64,000 bases of DNA from Chara braunii (taxonomy: Eukaryota > Streptophyta > Charophyceae > Charales > Characeae), in assembly GCA_003427395.1 (NCBI GenBank), contig BFEA01000252.1, positions 619,184 through 683,183 on the forward strand, given 5' to 3'. The notes beneath the pieces are model-generated. The model made no database searches, was not told the origin of the DNA, and saw only the letters and a program-made list of their open reading frames with translations. Below are positions 12,104 to 24,100 of this stretch, piece by piece. The position numbers were made by a program, and so were the translations under genes. Each line of letters opens with the position of its first letter. The stretch's first letter is position 1.

Positions 12104-12476
12104 GGGATAATTTGCAAAATACCCCCACAAGTAGAGATCTATGCCAGAATGCCCCTGAAACATGTGGGTAGAGCGGAATGCCGTTTCGGGCCGAAATCTT
12201 TGTGTTGTGTCCCTGTCAGGCGGGTGTGCAACTTTGCAATCTGGACCTCCCCGTTTGTGGCCTTTTGCAATAGCACCTAGGAGAAGTTGGCAAGTACTGG
12301 GGCATTTGGCAAAGTTGGACTATACCCCGTAGGGGTATATTGCAAAGTTGGCCAACTGACGCCAGGGGTATTTAACAAAACATTTTTTTTGTCAAAGGGG
12401 CATTCCGCTCTACCCCATCTTTTAGGGGCATTTTGGCGTACGTCTCAACTTCTGGGGGTATTTTGCAAATTATCCC
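12104..12476. mobile_element. MITE with terminal inverted repeats of about 85 bp
   Basis: The left end starts GGGATAATTTGCAAAATACC, and the right end is its reverse complement, with homology extending about 85 bp inward on both sides (12104-12190 against 12395-12476). The internal part has further ladder-like repeats of the words gcaaagttgg and ggggtat. No coding capacity. A clear target duplication is not visible because the flanks are A- and C-rich. Long-TIR elements with similar ends are common in plant genomes. Confidence 0.75.
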
Positions 12477-12686
12477 CCCCAAAAATGGTCCGAATAGCCG
12501 AATGTACTGGTCCGTGCGGTGGTGGAGGTAAATGTCGAATGTTGGGTAGTGGAGCTAGGCCCAGAGGCTTGAGTGCCAGTTTTGAGCTCACCACCTGTGT
12601 ATCAGCAGCTTCGTCCAGCGACTCGAGGGGGTTACTGCGACCGGACAGCTACCGTAGTGGATGAGCTGACTATTGCCCCGGGGCTA

Positions 12687-12771
12687 GGTCCCACTTACAC
12701 GAATTAAGCGATGTTGACCGTAGATAGCAAAGATCAACGGCCAGATTGTCGTAATCCGTGCAAGTGGGACC
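12687..12771. repeat. Small inverted-repeat element
   Basis: The sequence ggtcccacttacacgaatta at 12687 is matched by its near reverse complement, ending at about 12771, around a spacer of about 45 nt that itself has partial dyad symmetry (gttgacc and ggtcaac-like words). It could be a very short MITE or a structured RNA. I cannot tell which. Confidence 0.5.
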
Positions 12772-15050
12772 TTGCCCGCGCTGAGAATCCCGCTGGGGCT
12801 TTTTGGTCGGCGGCGGTGCGGCACCACTCAACCTCACGGGACCCCGCGGCTCCGTCAAATACCTCGTACCTGTGGGATTGCCTTGTCTCCGGGCTCGAAC
12901 TCCGCCGAGTAACATGTCCGCCGAATTTCCCCCCGATGGTTGTCCCGCCGGCCCTTCACCTGCTTGTGCAACGTGTCGCCTCGGATTATGCGGGCTTCGA
13001 ACGAGTCAGGAAGGTGTGAGGTCTAGGGGTGCTTGCGGTACGGCGCCCCGACCGGAGTCAGGGCTAGGGTGATTTGGGGAAGGCGCCCCAGGAAACTTGC
13101 GCGGCGAACGGCCGGGCTCGGTGAACACATGGCGGGCACTCAGCGAAGGTAGTGAAGAGCCCCGCTTCACTACAGACCACATGTGCAAAACGAGAACGAA
13201 TCTTCCCCTAGAACATGGGAAGATACAAGGCCATATTGTTTGTCTTTTCTGCATGCGGTGAGTAGTGGACCGAGGCCCGAGTCTTGGCGGGGCGACGTTG
13301 TCTTTTCCTGCCGCAGGATTCTGGTGAGCGGTGGCGCGGCCTAGTGCAGTAGAACAAGCGCAGCTTCCGGAGGCAGGGCCTGCCTACTACTGCTTGCGGT
13401 GGCGCGGAATTGACGACGGCGGCCCTCATCGGCGGGCAGCGTAAAGCCACCACAGCTTGCCGTGTGTCCAGCAACAGGGCAACGACCGTCGCACGTCGCA
13501 CGTCGCACGTTCTCCGTCTCAGCATCCTTCCCTTCTTGTTCTTGTTCTTCTGCCTACTCCTCGTCCTCCTCGCCCTCCTTGTCCTCCGTGCCCTCCTCTC
13601 CTTCTGCAGTCCAGTTATCTCGAGTTCACCATCGCCTATGCTTTCTCCCATTCCTCATCGCTGTTTGCTATTGTCTCGGCCATTGCGGGAGTCGGTCTTT
13701 CAACGATTGGGATGATATGCTTGTTTCCCAAAACCGAAATAACAGTTCGCTGCATTAGCGACGAGACACATTGACACCTTCCGGTCGCAGGTTCCTTGCA
13801 TCGGCAACTCCGATGATGTAGTAGCGTGCGATTGCAGTGCAGCGGAACGGAGCCCTTGGCCTCGCCACAGAGCATTATGGCATTCCGCTGCTCTTGCTCC
13901 TGTTGATCGCAAAGCGTGCGAGCGGTGCATCATGCAAGGAGCGGTGGTGGCCAGCACTCGTAGGTCCTCGCAGGAATCAAGATCGTATCTTCTCGCAACG
14001 ACTACCTATCGATACCATTCCTTGCAAGCACTGAGGTGGTGGTGGTGGTGGTCGTGGTTGGAACGATTGTTGGGATTTCTAAATCCATCATAGAATGTAC
14101 CCAACCAGGTCCAAATCCTCGTCTATCTGCCATTTGCTCTCTATATACTTTTATACACTATAGAAGAGGGGCTATTTTCAGAGTCCCAGAACTCTGCCTC
14201 TGAGGACCGGTCTTGGAGACACGTGTCAACTGCTGGAATCGTGTGCCCGATCGCCGCCTGTGCGCTCTCTTGCCGTACCGGAAGTGACCTGCGACAGGCC
14301 ATAGACAGTTTATCATCGAGTCTTCAACGATATAAATCATATAATGTCCTTCTTTCTTAGCTAATCATTAATCAGTTGATTGGTCGATCAGATCCTGTTC
14401 AATTTTCAGATCCGTCCAACTCGTACGCCTCTACCTGTAGCCGGCTCTTCGCGGTGGGTCGTTCGGTCCTTAGGTCGGGCGATCGAAACCATCTACGTTG
14501 AACAATTGGACAGGTCGAAGTGAATATTCCGTTTCTTTGTTTTGAGTACCTGGTTCCTGTGAGTCACTGAAGGTAATTGGTTGGATTTTGGATTGATCGG
14601 TTGAGAACGGAACGGCCAGAAAGCTGTGTGCGCGCGGATTCGTATATTTCCTCTTTGCTGCTGTGGAGTTCTCCTTCTAAATTAGCGGTCTTATTTAGCA
14701 CGATAGGGTCTATCTTGCCGCCTTTCTCCCGCTATTGCCACCGTTCTCCGCATCTGGCGATCCGTATCACCACGGCCATCGCCATCGCCTCGCTGTCGCT
14801 GTGCATTCTTTTGTGACTTAGTCTCGTGGTATCGGCTTTCGGCATCGCAGCTCCCCTGCCTCCTAACCGAACCACCTACTTTTGCTTTGCTCTCCATCGG
14901 GGTCTCCCTTATCTTTCCCTGCTCGATATCCTGTCGGCTATCACTTAGGCATCCTTCCCTTCTCGCCATAAGGACTTATGTGTCTCTCTGCCTAGGGTGT
15001 GCGTCTTCATCAGTGTGTGCGCCTTCATCAGAGTGAAATACGTATATCCA
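12772..15050. other. No recognised gene
   Basis: Open frames are short and have arginine- or serine-rich compositions expected from GC-rich or CT-rich DNA. A C/T-rich coding-like stretch at about 13540-13620 is low complexity. GGT repeats occur at about 14035-14055. I see no RNA gene. Confidence 0.5.
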
Positions 15051-15137
15051 ATCTCAGCCACGACCAGCTGTGTAACGAGGTCCAAACTTAACAAATCTCA
15101 GCCACTACCAGCTGTTTAGCGAAGTCGAAACTTAACA
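15051..15137. repeat. 44-bp tandem duplication upstream of the host gene
   Basis: The unit beginning atctcagccacgaccagctg at 15051 is repeated from 15095 with a few substitutions. It sits about 350 bp upstream of the start codon of the amidotransferase gene and could lie in its promoter or 5' leader. Confidence 0.8.
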
Positions 15138-15235
15138 TTGTACGTGCTTTACAGCTTCTCGCTTATTGACGCTGTCCAATCCGAAATTCAATCTGCCGCT
15201 TATCCGGCTTCATATCGTCTCGCCTTCCTCTCCGC

Positions 15236-15238
<3 letters not shown>

Positions 15239-15287
<49 letters not shown>
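15239..15287 (+). repeat. (CT)n microsatellite in the presumed 5' leader
   Basis: An uninterrupted run of about 24 CT units lies 200 bp upstream of the start codon. Such pyrimidine tracts are frequent in plant core promoters and 5' UTRs. I saw no convincing TATA box at the expected distance. Confidence 0.85.
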
Positions 15288-15290
<3 letters not shown>

Positions 15291-15487
15291 GGTGCTTTCG
15301 CCTCTTCTTCCGCGTCATCAGCGCTGTCCTCGTCGACATCCGATTTGTCAGCGGTAGCGCTACGTGTCCTTTTCCCCTCTGTACTATCCTCCCAGCCACT
15401 CCTCCAGCTTTCACCCTCTCTTGGACCCTCCGCCGTTTGTTATCCAGCGCGTCGGAATTTGTAGGGGCAGAAGTAAATTGGGTGAAA

Positions 15488-15817
15488 ATGTGTCGGTTGA
15501 TGGCATATCTGGGGTCACCATGCCTGTTGGCGGATCTGGTGACGAAACCATCTCGCTCGCTGACGCGGCAGTCTTACGATGCGAAGGAGAGATTGACGGG
15601 CCATGGTTACTTGAATGGGGACGGTTTTGGGGTTGGTTGGTACACACCGGAGACGCATTCGAGGGGAGACCCCACTCCCTGCGTGTTCACCAGCATTCAA
15701 CCGGCGTGGAACAATGGGAATCTTGAGAGATTGGCCAAGAAGATCGTCTCGCCGCTCATTTTCGCCCACGTGCGGGCGGCATATCCAGGGATACCAGTCA
15801 GCGATTCCAACTGCCAG
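15488..15817 (+). CDS. Exon 1: N-terminal half of the amidotransferase domain
   Basis: This exon encodes residues 1-110, from the catalytic Cys2 to SDSNCQ. The donor is cag|gtgcgt, phase 0. It holds the glycine-rich GDGFGVGWY motif and the HVRAA strand that positions the substrate carboxylate in this family. Confidence 0.9.
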
Positions 15818-18090
15818 GTGCGTTGGCTGTTTGTTTTATGCTTGTGAAAGTGAAGATGTTCAAATGCATGATCTGTACCTGGATGTCCAGAGGCCCAGCA
15901 TTTTGACCGGTTGATATCGTCCTGTCAAATAAGATGTCCTGAGGCTTTTGTGTTGGGGCTTCCTTTGGAAAGGTGTGTCTGCGCATATCCGGGCACTCTG
16001 GCTCTTCCCCTCGTCTCTGCTTTCTTCAGGCTCGCGCTCCCCCCCTCTTTCCCCTCCGATTCCCCTTCGTCTTTCCCTTTCTATCTCTCTCTCTTCTTTC
16101 TCTCTCCCTCGTTGGCCATCTGTTGATCGAAGTCGCACGTGAATTTTCTTCCTGCTATGCATTCTTATCACTGTTACACACTCTTATCGCTGTCTTTGCT
16201 AAGCTCTATTCGATCCTTAACTTTTTTGGGCATCAGTAACTTTTTTGGGCATCAGATTGCGTCGTCCAATCTTATTTTGCCGTTTCTTTTTTTTTACCTA
16301 TCTGGCTTCATACACTACTTTGTACTCGCTATGAATGTGCTCGATTTCTTGTTTCATCCCTCTTTCTTTCCCCAAAACGTTTGCAGATCGTATAAATTTC
16401 AAATTACCTTTCCCGCCTCTTCAGATGCGCAGTCAGTCTTCAATCCTAGCGGGGTTTGTCTGGCGACTATGCGTCTCGATCTATTGCTATCGTGTGCGAC
16501 GATGTCAGTGGACTGTTTATTGTTGAAATGAAGGTGAAGAATATCTATTCCTGTCTTCGCCGTCACTTTTTCTTGTCCACAGATTGTCCACAGACAGTCG
16601 TCGGTAGGACAACTTTCTCACGATGGCGAAGTGAACAAGTCGGCCATCCAGCCAGCCACTTCTGGGCTGAGGAAAAAAGCCACCTATCGGTAGTTTGGAG
16701 AAAGGACAATTTGTCAAGAATAATTCGTCAATCGTCAGTCGACGGTAAGAAATACGACGAGAAGAGACCAAAGCGGGCAGGGAAAAATGCAGGACATGAG
16801 AAGGGATGATGATCGCAGGCTGAGATAGTAGTAGGCGCGGTGACAGTGATCAACGGAGGGGACGGCTCTCAGATTGAATGCGATCTACGTCTGGCTTGCG
16901 TGATTTTGCATCGTATCTGCGAGAGCATACTTTCTATGGCGAAAGCAAACGAAGCCCACCTCCTGGTTCTAATTGGTCGACCATCTTTCCTTTCCCACTG
17001 AGTGATTCCTTTGAGACCTTACCGTACGATTTGGCCTGTTTCCCTTTGGACTTTGGATCTTACTAGTATTACCACCCAAAGTCTGTCTGTGCGGCGCTCA
17101 TTTGCAAGTTTTCAGACGGTTGTGGGGAAGAGTTTGTGGAGCGCCGAGCGTGGAGAAGGCGCCACTAAATAGATAATCAAGCTGGATGGGAAGGAAACGG
17201 AGTAGGAGTCCAGATGTGCCGCAAGTTTATGCTTATTGCTATGAGCCCATAGAAACTTGTCTCGTTAGCCAAGCGATTAATCGATTAATCAAATAACCAA
17301 TGGGTTAATTATTGTCGTCGAGTAATGAATTTACTGATCCTGTTAACCTATCCGTTGATTAATCCATTTATCAAGCAAACATTGAATGGATCAACTAACC
17401 AATTAATCAGTGAATCAGTTATTTATATATATTACTATAATTACTCCTTTGGGGGATTCAACTTTGACGTTCCTGCCCGCTATGTCGGCGTTTTTTGAAC
17501 CGAAATCGTCAGCGCTTACCGACCTGACGATTTCGGTTCAATCCCCCCCCTCCCCCCCTCTTGCCCCCCCCCGAAATTGCGGCCGGGAACGTCAAAGTCA
17601 AATGCCCAGAGGGGGGTAATAAATTTGAATTGATCCGTCAATCAAGGCCGGAAATAAAGACAAAGTAGTTACTTATAAGTAATTAATTAATTGATCAGTC
17701 AATCAAGGGTAGAAATAAACACAACTATCGGAACTTGGATATATTTCTGCAGTGTTTGCCGCTTCACTACCGTAGTCTGCTTTCTGCGGAGAGATGGCGG
17801 CTAAAAATCAACTACGAGTTCCAGATCCGATGGCGTTTTTTAAGAAGTTGAGAACGTTGTTTTTGTTTTTTGTTTCACTGTCTTTCCTGGTCAATTATTG
17901 TTCCGGATCCCATTTCTATTCCCGGTTCCATTCCTGTCCCTGATCTGATTCTTGTTTCCTGGGCCCATTCGTGTTCCCGATCACATTCCTGTCCCCTTGT
18001 CGCTTACTATCTTGACCTCACTCTTTTGTATTTCCAATCTCACCCTCTCATCTCTGCCTTCTTGCGATCCCGGGAACTGATTTTCGCCCA

Positions 18091-18127
<37 letters not shown>

Positions 18128-20751
18128 GTGTGTCTCTCTTTGTGGCTTCTTGGCATGGGCGTGGTTTGCGGCCACCAGCCTTTCGTGTGCGGTCGATATA
18201 TGTGGATGCACAACGGCACAGTTGGGGGGTTTCTCAACGTGAGACGGAAACTGCTGAACCGACTTCGCGATGATGTGTACGATGAATGTCCCAGTTTCGA
18301 ATCGGACTCGGGGATCAGCTTCGCCATATTCCTCAATCAGATCGAGAATCCAATGGTGGAGCTTCCTCCTGATGAGCTGGCTGCCAAACTCCAGGCCACG
18401 ATTAACGAGATCCAAGCGGTGTGTGCTGAGGGAGGTTGCGCCGAGGAAGAGAGTTTGCTGAACTTCGTCGTCTCCGATGGCAACACTGTGGTCGCCTCTC
18501 GCTACTGCAACGTCCCTGGAGAGCACGGCGCTTCTCTGTATTATGCGTCGGGATCGCATTTCGTCAGTGTGGAGCCGGACAGTAACAACTATTTCGTGAA
18601 GCACGAGGAAAAAAGACCTCTCCTCGGTATTGTCGCTTCGGAGCCTCTCACCGATGACAGCGCGGACTGGCTGAGAGTGCCACGCAACAGCATGGTCGTG
18701 ATGACGCGGATGAAGGGTGAGTTCGTGGACGTCATCGTCGTACCGATCAATGCGCCACCCCCGGTGGCAAAGGACGTCTCCCGGTGCTTTAAGGCTCTGG
18801 AGAACGGCGGCGTGGCGACTGTGTTGCAGGGAGGCGAGGGGCCCGGAATGTGGAAGAGCGAAGTCTTGGACGGTGTGCGGGTGGTAGAGGAGGCTCGTCA
18901 TGCCTTCAGCGCTCACGGACGGGCTGTGATGGCAGTTGCGTGCGACGGAAGTCGTCTCTGGGCCGGCCTGCAAGATGGCGCCATCAAGGTTTTCGACATG
19001 ACCGAATTCCGTTGCGTGCACACCTTGGTCGGCCATAGCCAGACCGTGCTTGCGCTGAAAATTCACGGAAAGCAACTGTACAGTTTGTCAACGAAGATCG
19101 TGAAGGTGTGGGATACGCTGACGTACGAGTTGTTGTCAACGATCCGTTACTCGGACGGCGACGTGTTCGCGCTGGGGCTGGCCGACGGCCAATCCGTTCG
19201 AGGTCCAGCGGAGATGCCGGTCTTGCGGTGCTATCGACCTAGCTGCCAACAGGCGGCGCCGACGAGGGAGCACGATTCCTTTAGCGAGAAATTCGCGTCG
19301 CCCGCGAGTGGAGCGGCAATGGGAGGGGTAGAGAAGGCCGTCAATGGAGAAAATGGGGCGTACTCAAGGGGCAACGGGCCCAGTTCCAAAGGCGCGAGCA
19401 CACCCCGCGAAGCCGAGGGGGCTGGGGGGGGGGTAACGACGACCGGGAGGGGCCGCATGGGACGCATGCAAGGGATGTCAACGGCAGCAGGAGGGGAGCG
19501 GCTCCCTACTCCTCCATGTCAGATGAGAGGAGGGGTAGGTGGATGCGTTGCGCGAAACGCCGCCGCCGTTGCGCCAGGGGCATCCAGCAGCAGGGGGGGG
19601 GAAGGTGGAGTAGACGAACGGCTGCTCGCTCGCCGAGGACTCGCGAGTGACATGCGGGTGGGAATGGACATGGCCGGAGACCTTGAAAAGGAGGTGGAGG
19701 AGTATGACGATGCCAGTGATGTGGAATTTCAGTCTCCGTGCGGGGGTGAAGCAAATGCATGGATGGAGGGGGAAACGGGCAGGGAGGAGGACGTTCCTGC
19801 TGGGCCTTTCGGCGGAACCGATCATTCCTCTTCAAATACTAATTATAGGCGCTTGCTTCTGGCCAATGGATCGCTAATACCTGACGGTGGGGATTATTTT
19901 GGCGATGGCAAGGTCGCCAACGGGCAGACGATCGGCTATTGCTACGAGGGGGATGTAGGGCCGGGAACAGGAACGGGGATGAAAAGATCAGGAAGCTTTC
20001 CGGGGACACCGGTGCCTGGGGGAGCAATTGGTAGTACTGGTGGTGGTGGTGGTGGTGGTGGTGGTTTGCCTGTACAACATGAGGCCGTACCGGTTGTGTC
20101 CAAGTCAACGTCGCTGACTCTGCCGCTCACAGACGGGACAAGGATGGGCCATTGCAGCCGTGTATTCGCCATGGCCGTTTGTGGTGTGCACCTTTGCAGC
20201 GGTGCGGGAGACAGCTTTGTCAAGGTGCGTATTTCTCATTAAAAGAGGGAAAGGGAAGGGGGGTGGGAGCAGGGGGGAGTGGCGAGAGAAAGATTGAAGA
20301 GGGTAGTGATGAAAAGAACCAGAAACCCTGGATGAGTTTTTCCTTTTTTCCTTTTTTTCCTGTTTTTTTTGAAGATTGCGACTGTCTCTCTGTATCATCA
20401 TTAAACTGACCGGACGCAGGTAATTCGGAGTTATTTTGTTTTGTTCATCTGATTGCATCTGGATTCAACTTGCGTCTGTATTTCAGCAGCATCTTTTATT
20501 ATTTTAGGCTCTTCCCCCGGTCCCCCACGCTCCCCTCTCTCTCTAAGATCGTACCTAAGAAACTCTCTGTTTGTCCAAGAACACAGGACCGGTACTAATG
20601 AATGGAAACATACCAGAGATGCACTCTATATGCTTCTGTCGTGTCGTGGCTTGTTAATGACGAATGACTGTTGTTGTAATGTCAGTCTAAATGCTTCTCT
20701 TCTGTCTTGCCTTGGTAATGACGAATGACTTTTTTTTTAAATTTATTATTA

Positions 20752-20784
<33 letters not shown>

Positions 20785-21099
20785 TTTAGACGAATGACTT
20801 TTTGTTGTAATGTCAGATGGAAAAGGCTGTCTGATCACGTTAATGCAAAGATAGTTCTTTGTGACATCCGCCCTTGGAACGGTACAGAGAAGATCAGCGT
20901 GGCCCGTGCAAGGTCTGGAAATTGTTGTTTGTTGATCGGAGGACCGAAAGGAAGGTCAGTCTTTATCACGGCCACACCACCAGTTCCTATCCTAAGTAGT
21001 GCCAGCGCCTAAGTAGTTCCCGGTAGTCCTTCGTGACATCCGTTCAAAATTAAAATTGAGCGATACAGAGAAGATAAGCATGTCCTTCGGGACATCCGT

Positions 21100-21131
<32 letters not shown>

Positions 21132-24100
21132 GGCCCCTGCGCAAGGATGACACGAAAAAAAGAAAAAGAAAAAAAAAGAAGAAGATAAGCATGGCCTCTG
21201 CGCGCAAGGATGACACGCATAATGCGTAAGAGCATTTCGATTTGGGCCCGTGCCGGTAGCAAAAGCCGCAGGTCTCCGTTGCAGGCTTGCGAGCGTTGGA
21301 AGGTAAGCTTCGGAAGGTAAGCTTCGTCAACTTAGGGCATCGCCACACCACTGTCGAAACAAAAAAAGAAAGAATGCATCTTCCCCAGGAAGTGGTAAGA
21401 TGCACCCGTTGCTATTCATAGTAACGGATGCATCTTGCCACCCTCTGTGTGAAGATGCACTCAAACTTTTTTGGATTCGACAGTGGTGTGGCGAGTTCCT
21501 TAGGCTCGTGTGAACTGGTGGTTAAACACTTCTGTTTTTTTCTCCGTCCTTGTGACGATGACGGGCGAGCTTTTTCTTTTTCCTGTTCTTTTGTCTGGAT
21601 TCTGTCTGAACTTAGTGTCTGGTAAATCGTGAGGAAACTGTTTGTAGATTGTATGTAACTGTTTGTAGATTGTATATATGATCGGAAGGCAATAAGGAAG
21701 GTCAGTGTTTATCAATTCTATTGAAGTTTCTCGTCGACCTGCCCTATCAAAATATTTGTTTTCGCCGCCCTTTTGACGATTCATTGGCTAGTCTTTTTCC
21801 TGATGAAAAGACAGTGAATCCCGATTTTTAACGTCAGCATTCCGATATCTCTGTATGGGTAAGTGTAGGTGTTCTGTCGAGGTAAGATTTCCCTAACACA
21901 CACAAACAGTATGTACTAGGGCTTAGAAAACAAATAAGGAAGGCGAAAACAGTACACAGTGCACAGGTAAGATTTCCCTGGACACCTACGCATGCACAGT
22001 GTATTAGGGGTCAACGAAAAGGAGGATGGAGAAAGATGTTCAATTTACTATGTAGGATAACTGCAAGTTGATGTGGAAGTAAGATTGAGGGAAATCGATC
22101 AAGCGTACCGGGGTGAAAACGCGTAAAGTAGGAATCACGCATGACCTGCCATCTTCAGCGTCCTCGCTTAGATTCGGTGTAGCAACCTAGTTTTTACCCC
22201 TCTCTCTCAGTCTTGATCTGCAGCTCCACATACTCTCCCTGTCTACCGTCTTCCCCCGAACGTAACGCACCCTAAAAATGAATGTATACAAGCTATATTT
22301 CCGCCAGATACAGCCAAAATAAGGGTGCGTTGTGTTGGGGGAAGACGGTAGTAACTTAGTTTTGCCGCTGTCTCACGGTAGTAACTTAGTTTTGCCGCTG
22401 TCTCTCTTCTCTCTCCCTGTCTAGAAAACTTAGTTTAGAAAACTTAGTTTTCTCAACTCTCTCTCCCTGTTAGTTTTCTGAACTCTCTCCCTGTCTTGTT
22501 ATGCAGCTCCACACTCTCACGTCTGGTTGTGCAACTCCACATTTTGGCATTTCCACCCAGTAGCTCCTTCGGCCTTTCTTCTTTGTCATGCTGCATGGTG
22601 CAGGGCCTTCCTTCTTTGTCATGCTGCATGGTGCACGGCCTTCCTTCTTTGTCATGCTGCGTGGTGCAGCAGAGCCTATAATGAACGGTTTTCGTATCCA
22701 GTCTCTTGGTGTCTTGTATGCGACTCCACATTTTGACTTGAATAAATAAATAAACTACATTTGGACATTTGCACCCAGTAGCTTCCTGGGCCTGTCTTCC
22801 TGTACAATGCTGCATAGTGTCTCAGTGCTCTAATGAGCTATTTCGGCATGACTTCTCTTCCTCTACAAGACGCGTGGTCGGTGGTTTCCCACCTCAGCTT
22901 TGGCTCCTATGGTAGCTGCCTCGGAGCATGCTCACACTACAACTCCCCGGATGCATCTGACCGAGTGTTGGCCGGTCCTGGATGTATCTGACTACATGAG
23001 TTGGAGAAGTTATTATGTTTTTTTTTTTTCTTCCGTCTTTCTTTTTTTGAAATCCGGCAACGGCCAACTAGAGGGAGCTGATAAGAGTCCCCTAGCAGGC
23101 CTATGGCCGGGTCTCCGATGTATTGGTGAGGAGCAGCACCTGCTGGGAACCGGGCCCAGCGTCGCTTATACAAGGATCATGTCATTGTCAAGGTACCTGG
23201 GCCCTTACCCGGCTTCGGCTGCAGGATGAAGGAACTTGCTGCAAAATGGAAAATGGAGTATTGTTCAACCCCTACCCTGTCGCCCTAGCTGTCTCGATGG
23301 TAGGCACAGGTCACGGTGCTACACAGCACACCATGCTCAGTGGGGTGCCCCGGGGAGTCAACTGTCCAGGTTGTCAGGCGAGTACCAGTTGCTGCTACGC
23401 AGCAGAACCTGGAAGGTCACCTGGCCTACTTCACTAGCTCGCTCAAACAGCTGAGCCTATTGGCCTCCTGCTAACCAGGGTCGGTGTCGTCCATCGGGTC
23501 AAGGGACTCTTTCAGTCATCCCTCCATGCTCGGCCAGGAGGTCCCGGCATCGCCTGCCCCAGGACGGGGGATGTACCTCTGCTTTGCCTACCCCGCAAAC
23601 TTGAGGCCCCACTGCTGCTGACTGGCAGCCTCCTCTTTGGCTCTGCTTCCCTGTCAACCAGTCCCTGTCCGGTGTCCGCAATTGCAGGCAGTCCTCTGCT
23701 GCCTCAGTTTGCTGCGGGATCGCAGTCACTAGACTCTGACTGGGTACACTGATAGTTTTTGCTACCAGACACTTCCTCTGATCGGTTTGCTTGGTCCGCC
23801 CACCTAAAGCGAGTCCTGCTGCTGTGGAGGTCGCCTGTTCTGCCAGCGCCTAAGTCATTGTTGACAAATGCCTCTAATTTGTTGCACTATGCCCTCACAC
23901 TCTTTTCCACCTTGGCATATTGCCCGCTGCGTCAGCGCTCTAATCAAGGGAGGAGCGTCCACAATCTCTCCTCCTCTGTACATGCTGTATTGTTCTCAAT
24001 GGTCTCAGCATAGCGGTCACGGTGACTCGACTCTTCTCCCCGATCGCCCCAGTGGGGTGCACCCTAGTACTACCATGCCGTAGTGTGATTTGCTGAATGT

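Noticed and set aside
13208-13651. Arginine-rich frame of 147 codons, minus strand
   Set aside because: Composition follows CT-rich DNA; no domain and no support on either side.
15437-15487. Alternative start 17 codons upstream of Met-Cys-Arg
   Set aside because: Class II amidotransferases need Cys directly after the removed Met. The later ATG gives this.
17870-18178. Upstream in-frame ATG extending exon 2 as an independent start
   Set aside because: The extra residues are low complexity (CT-rich DNA giving Leu/Ser runs) and end in a typical pyrimidine tract and acceptor. The protein needs exon 1 for its catalytic Cys.
21082-21154. Functional U6 snRNA gene
   Set aside because: Lacks the 3' part and terminal T run, continues into an A-rich tract, and no plant snRNA upstream element was seen.
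22453-22815. Repeat protein ([11 protein letters not shown] units) on the minus strand
   Set aside because: Same reasoning for the 33-bp tandem repeat; no conserved start or flanking coding sequence.
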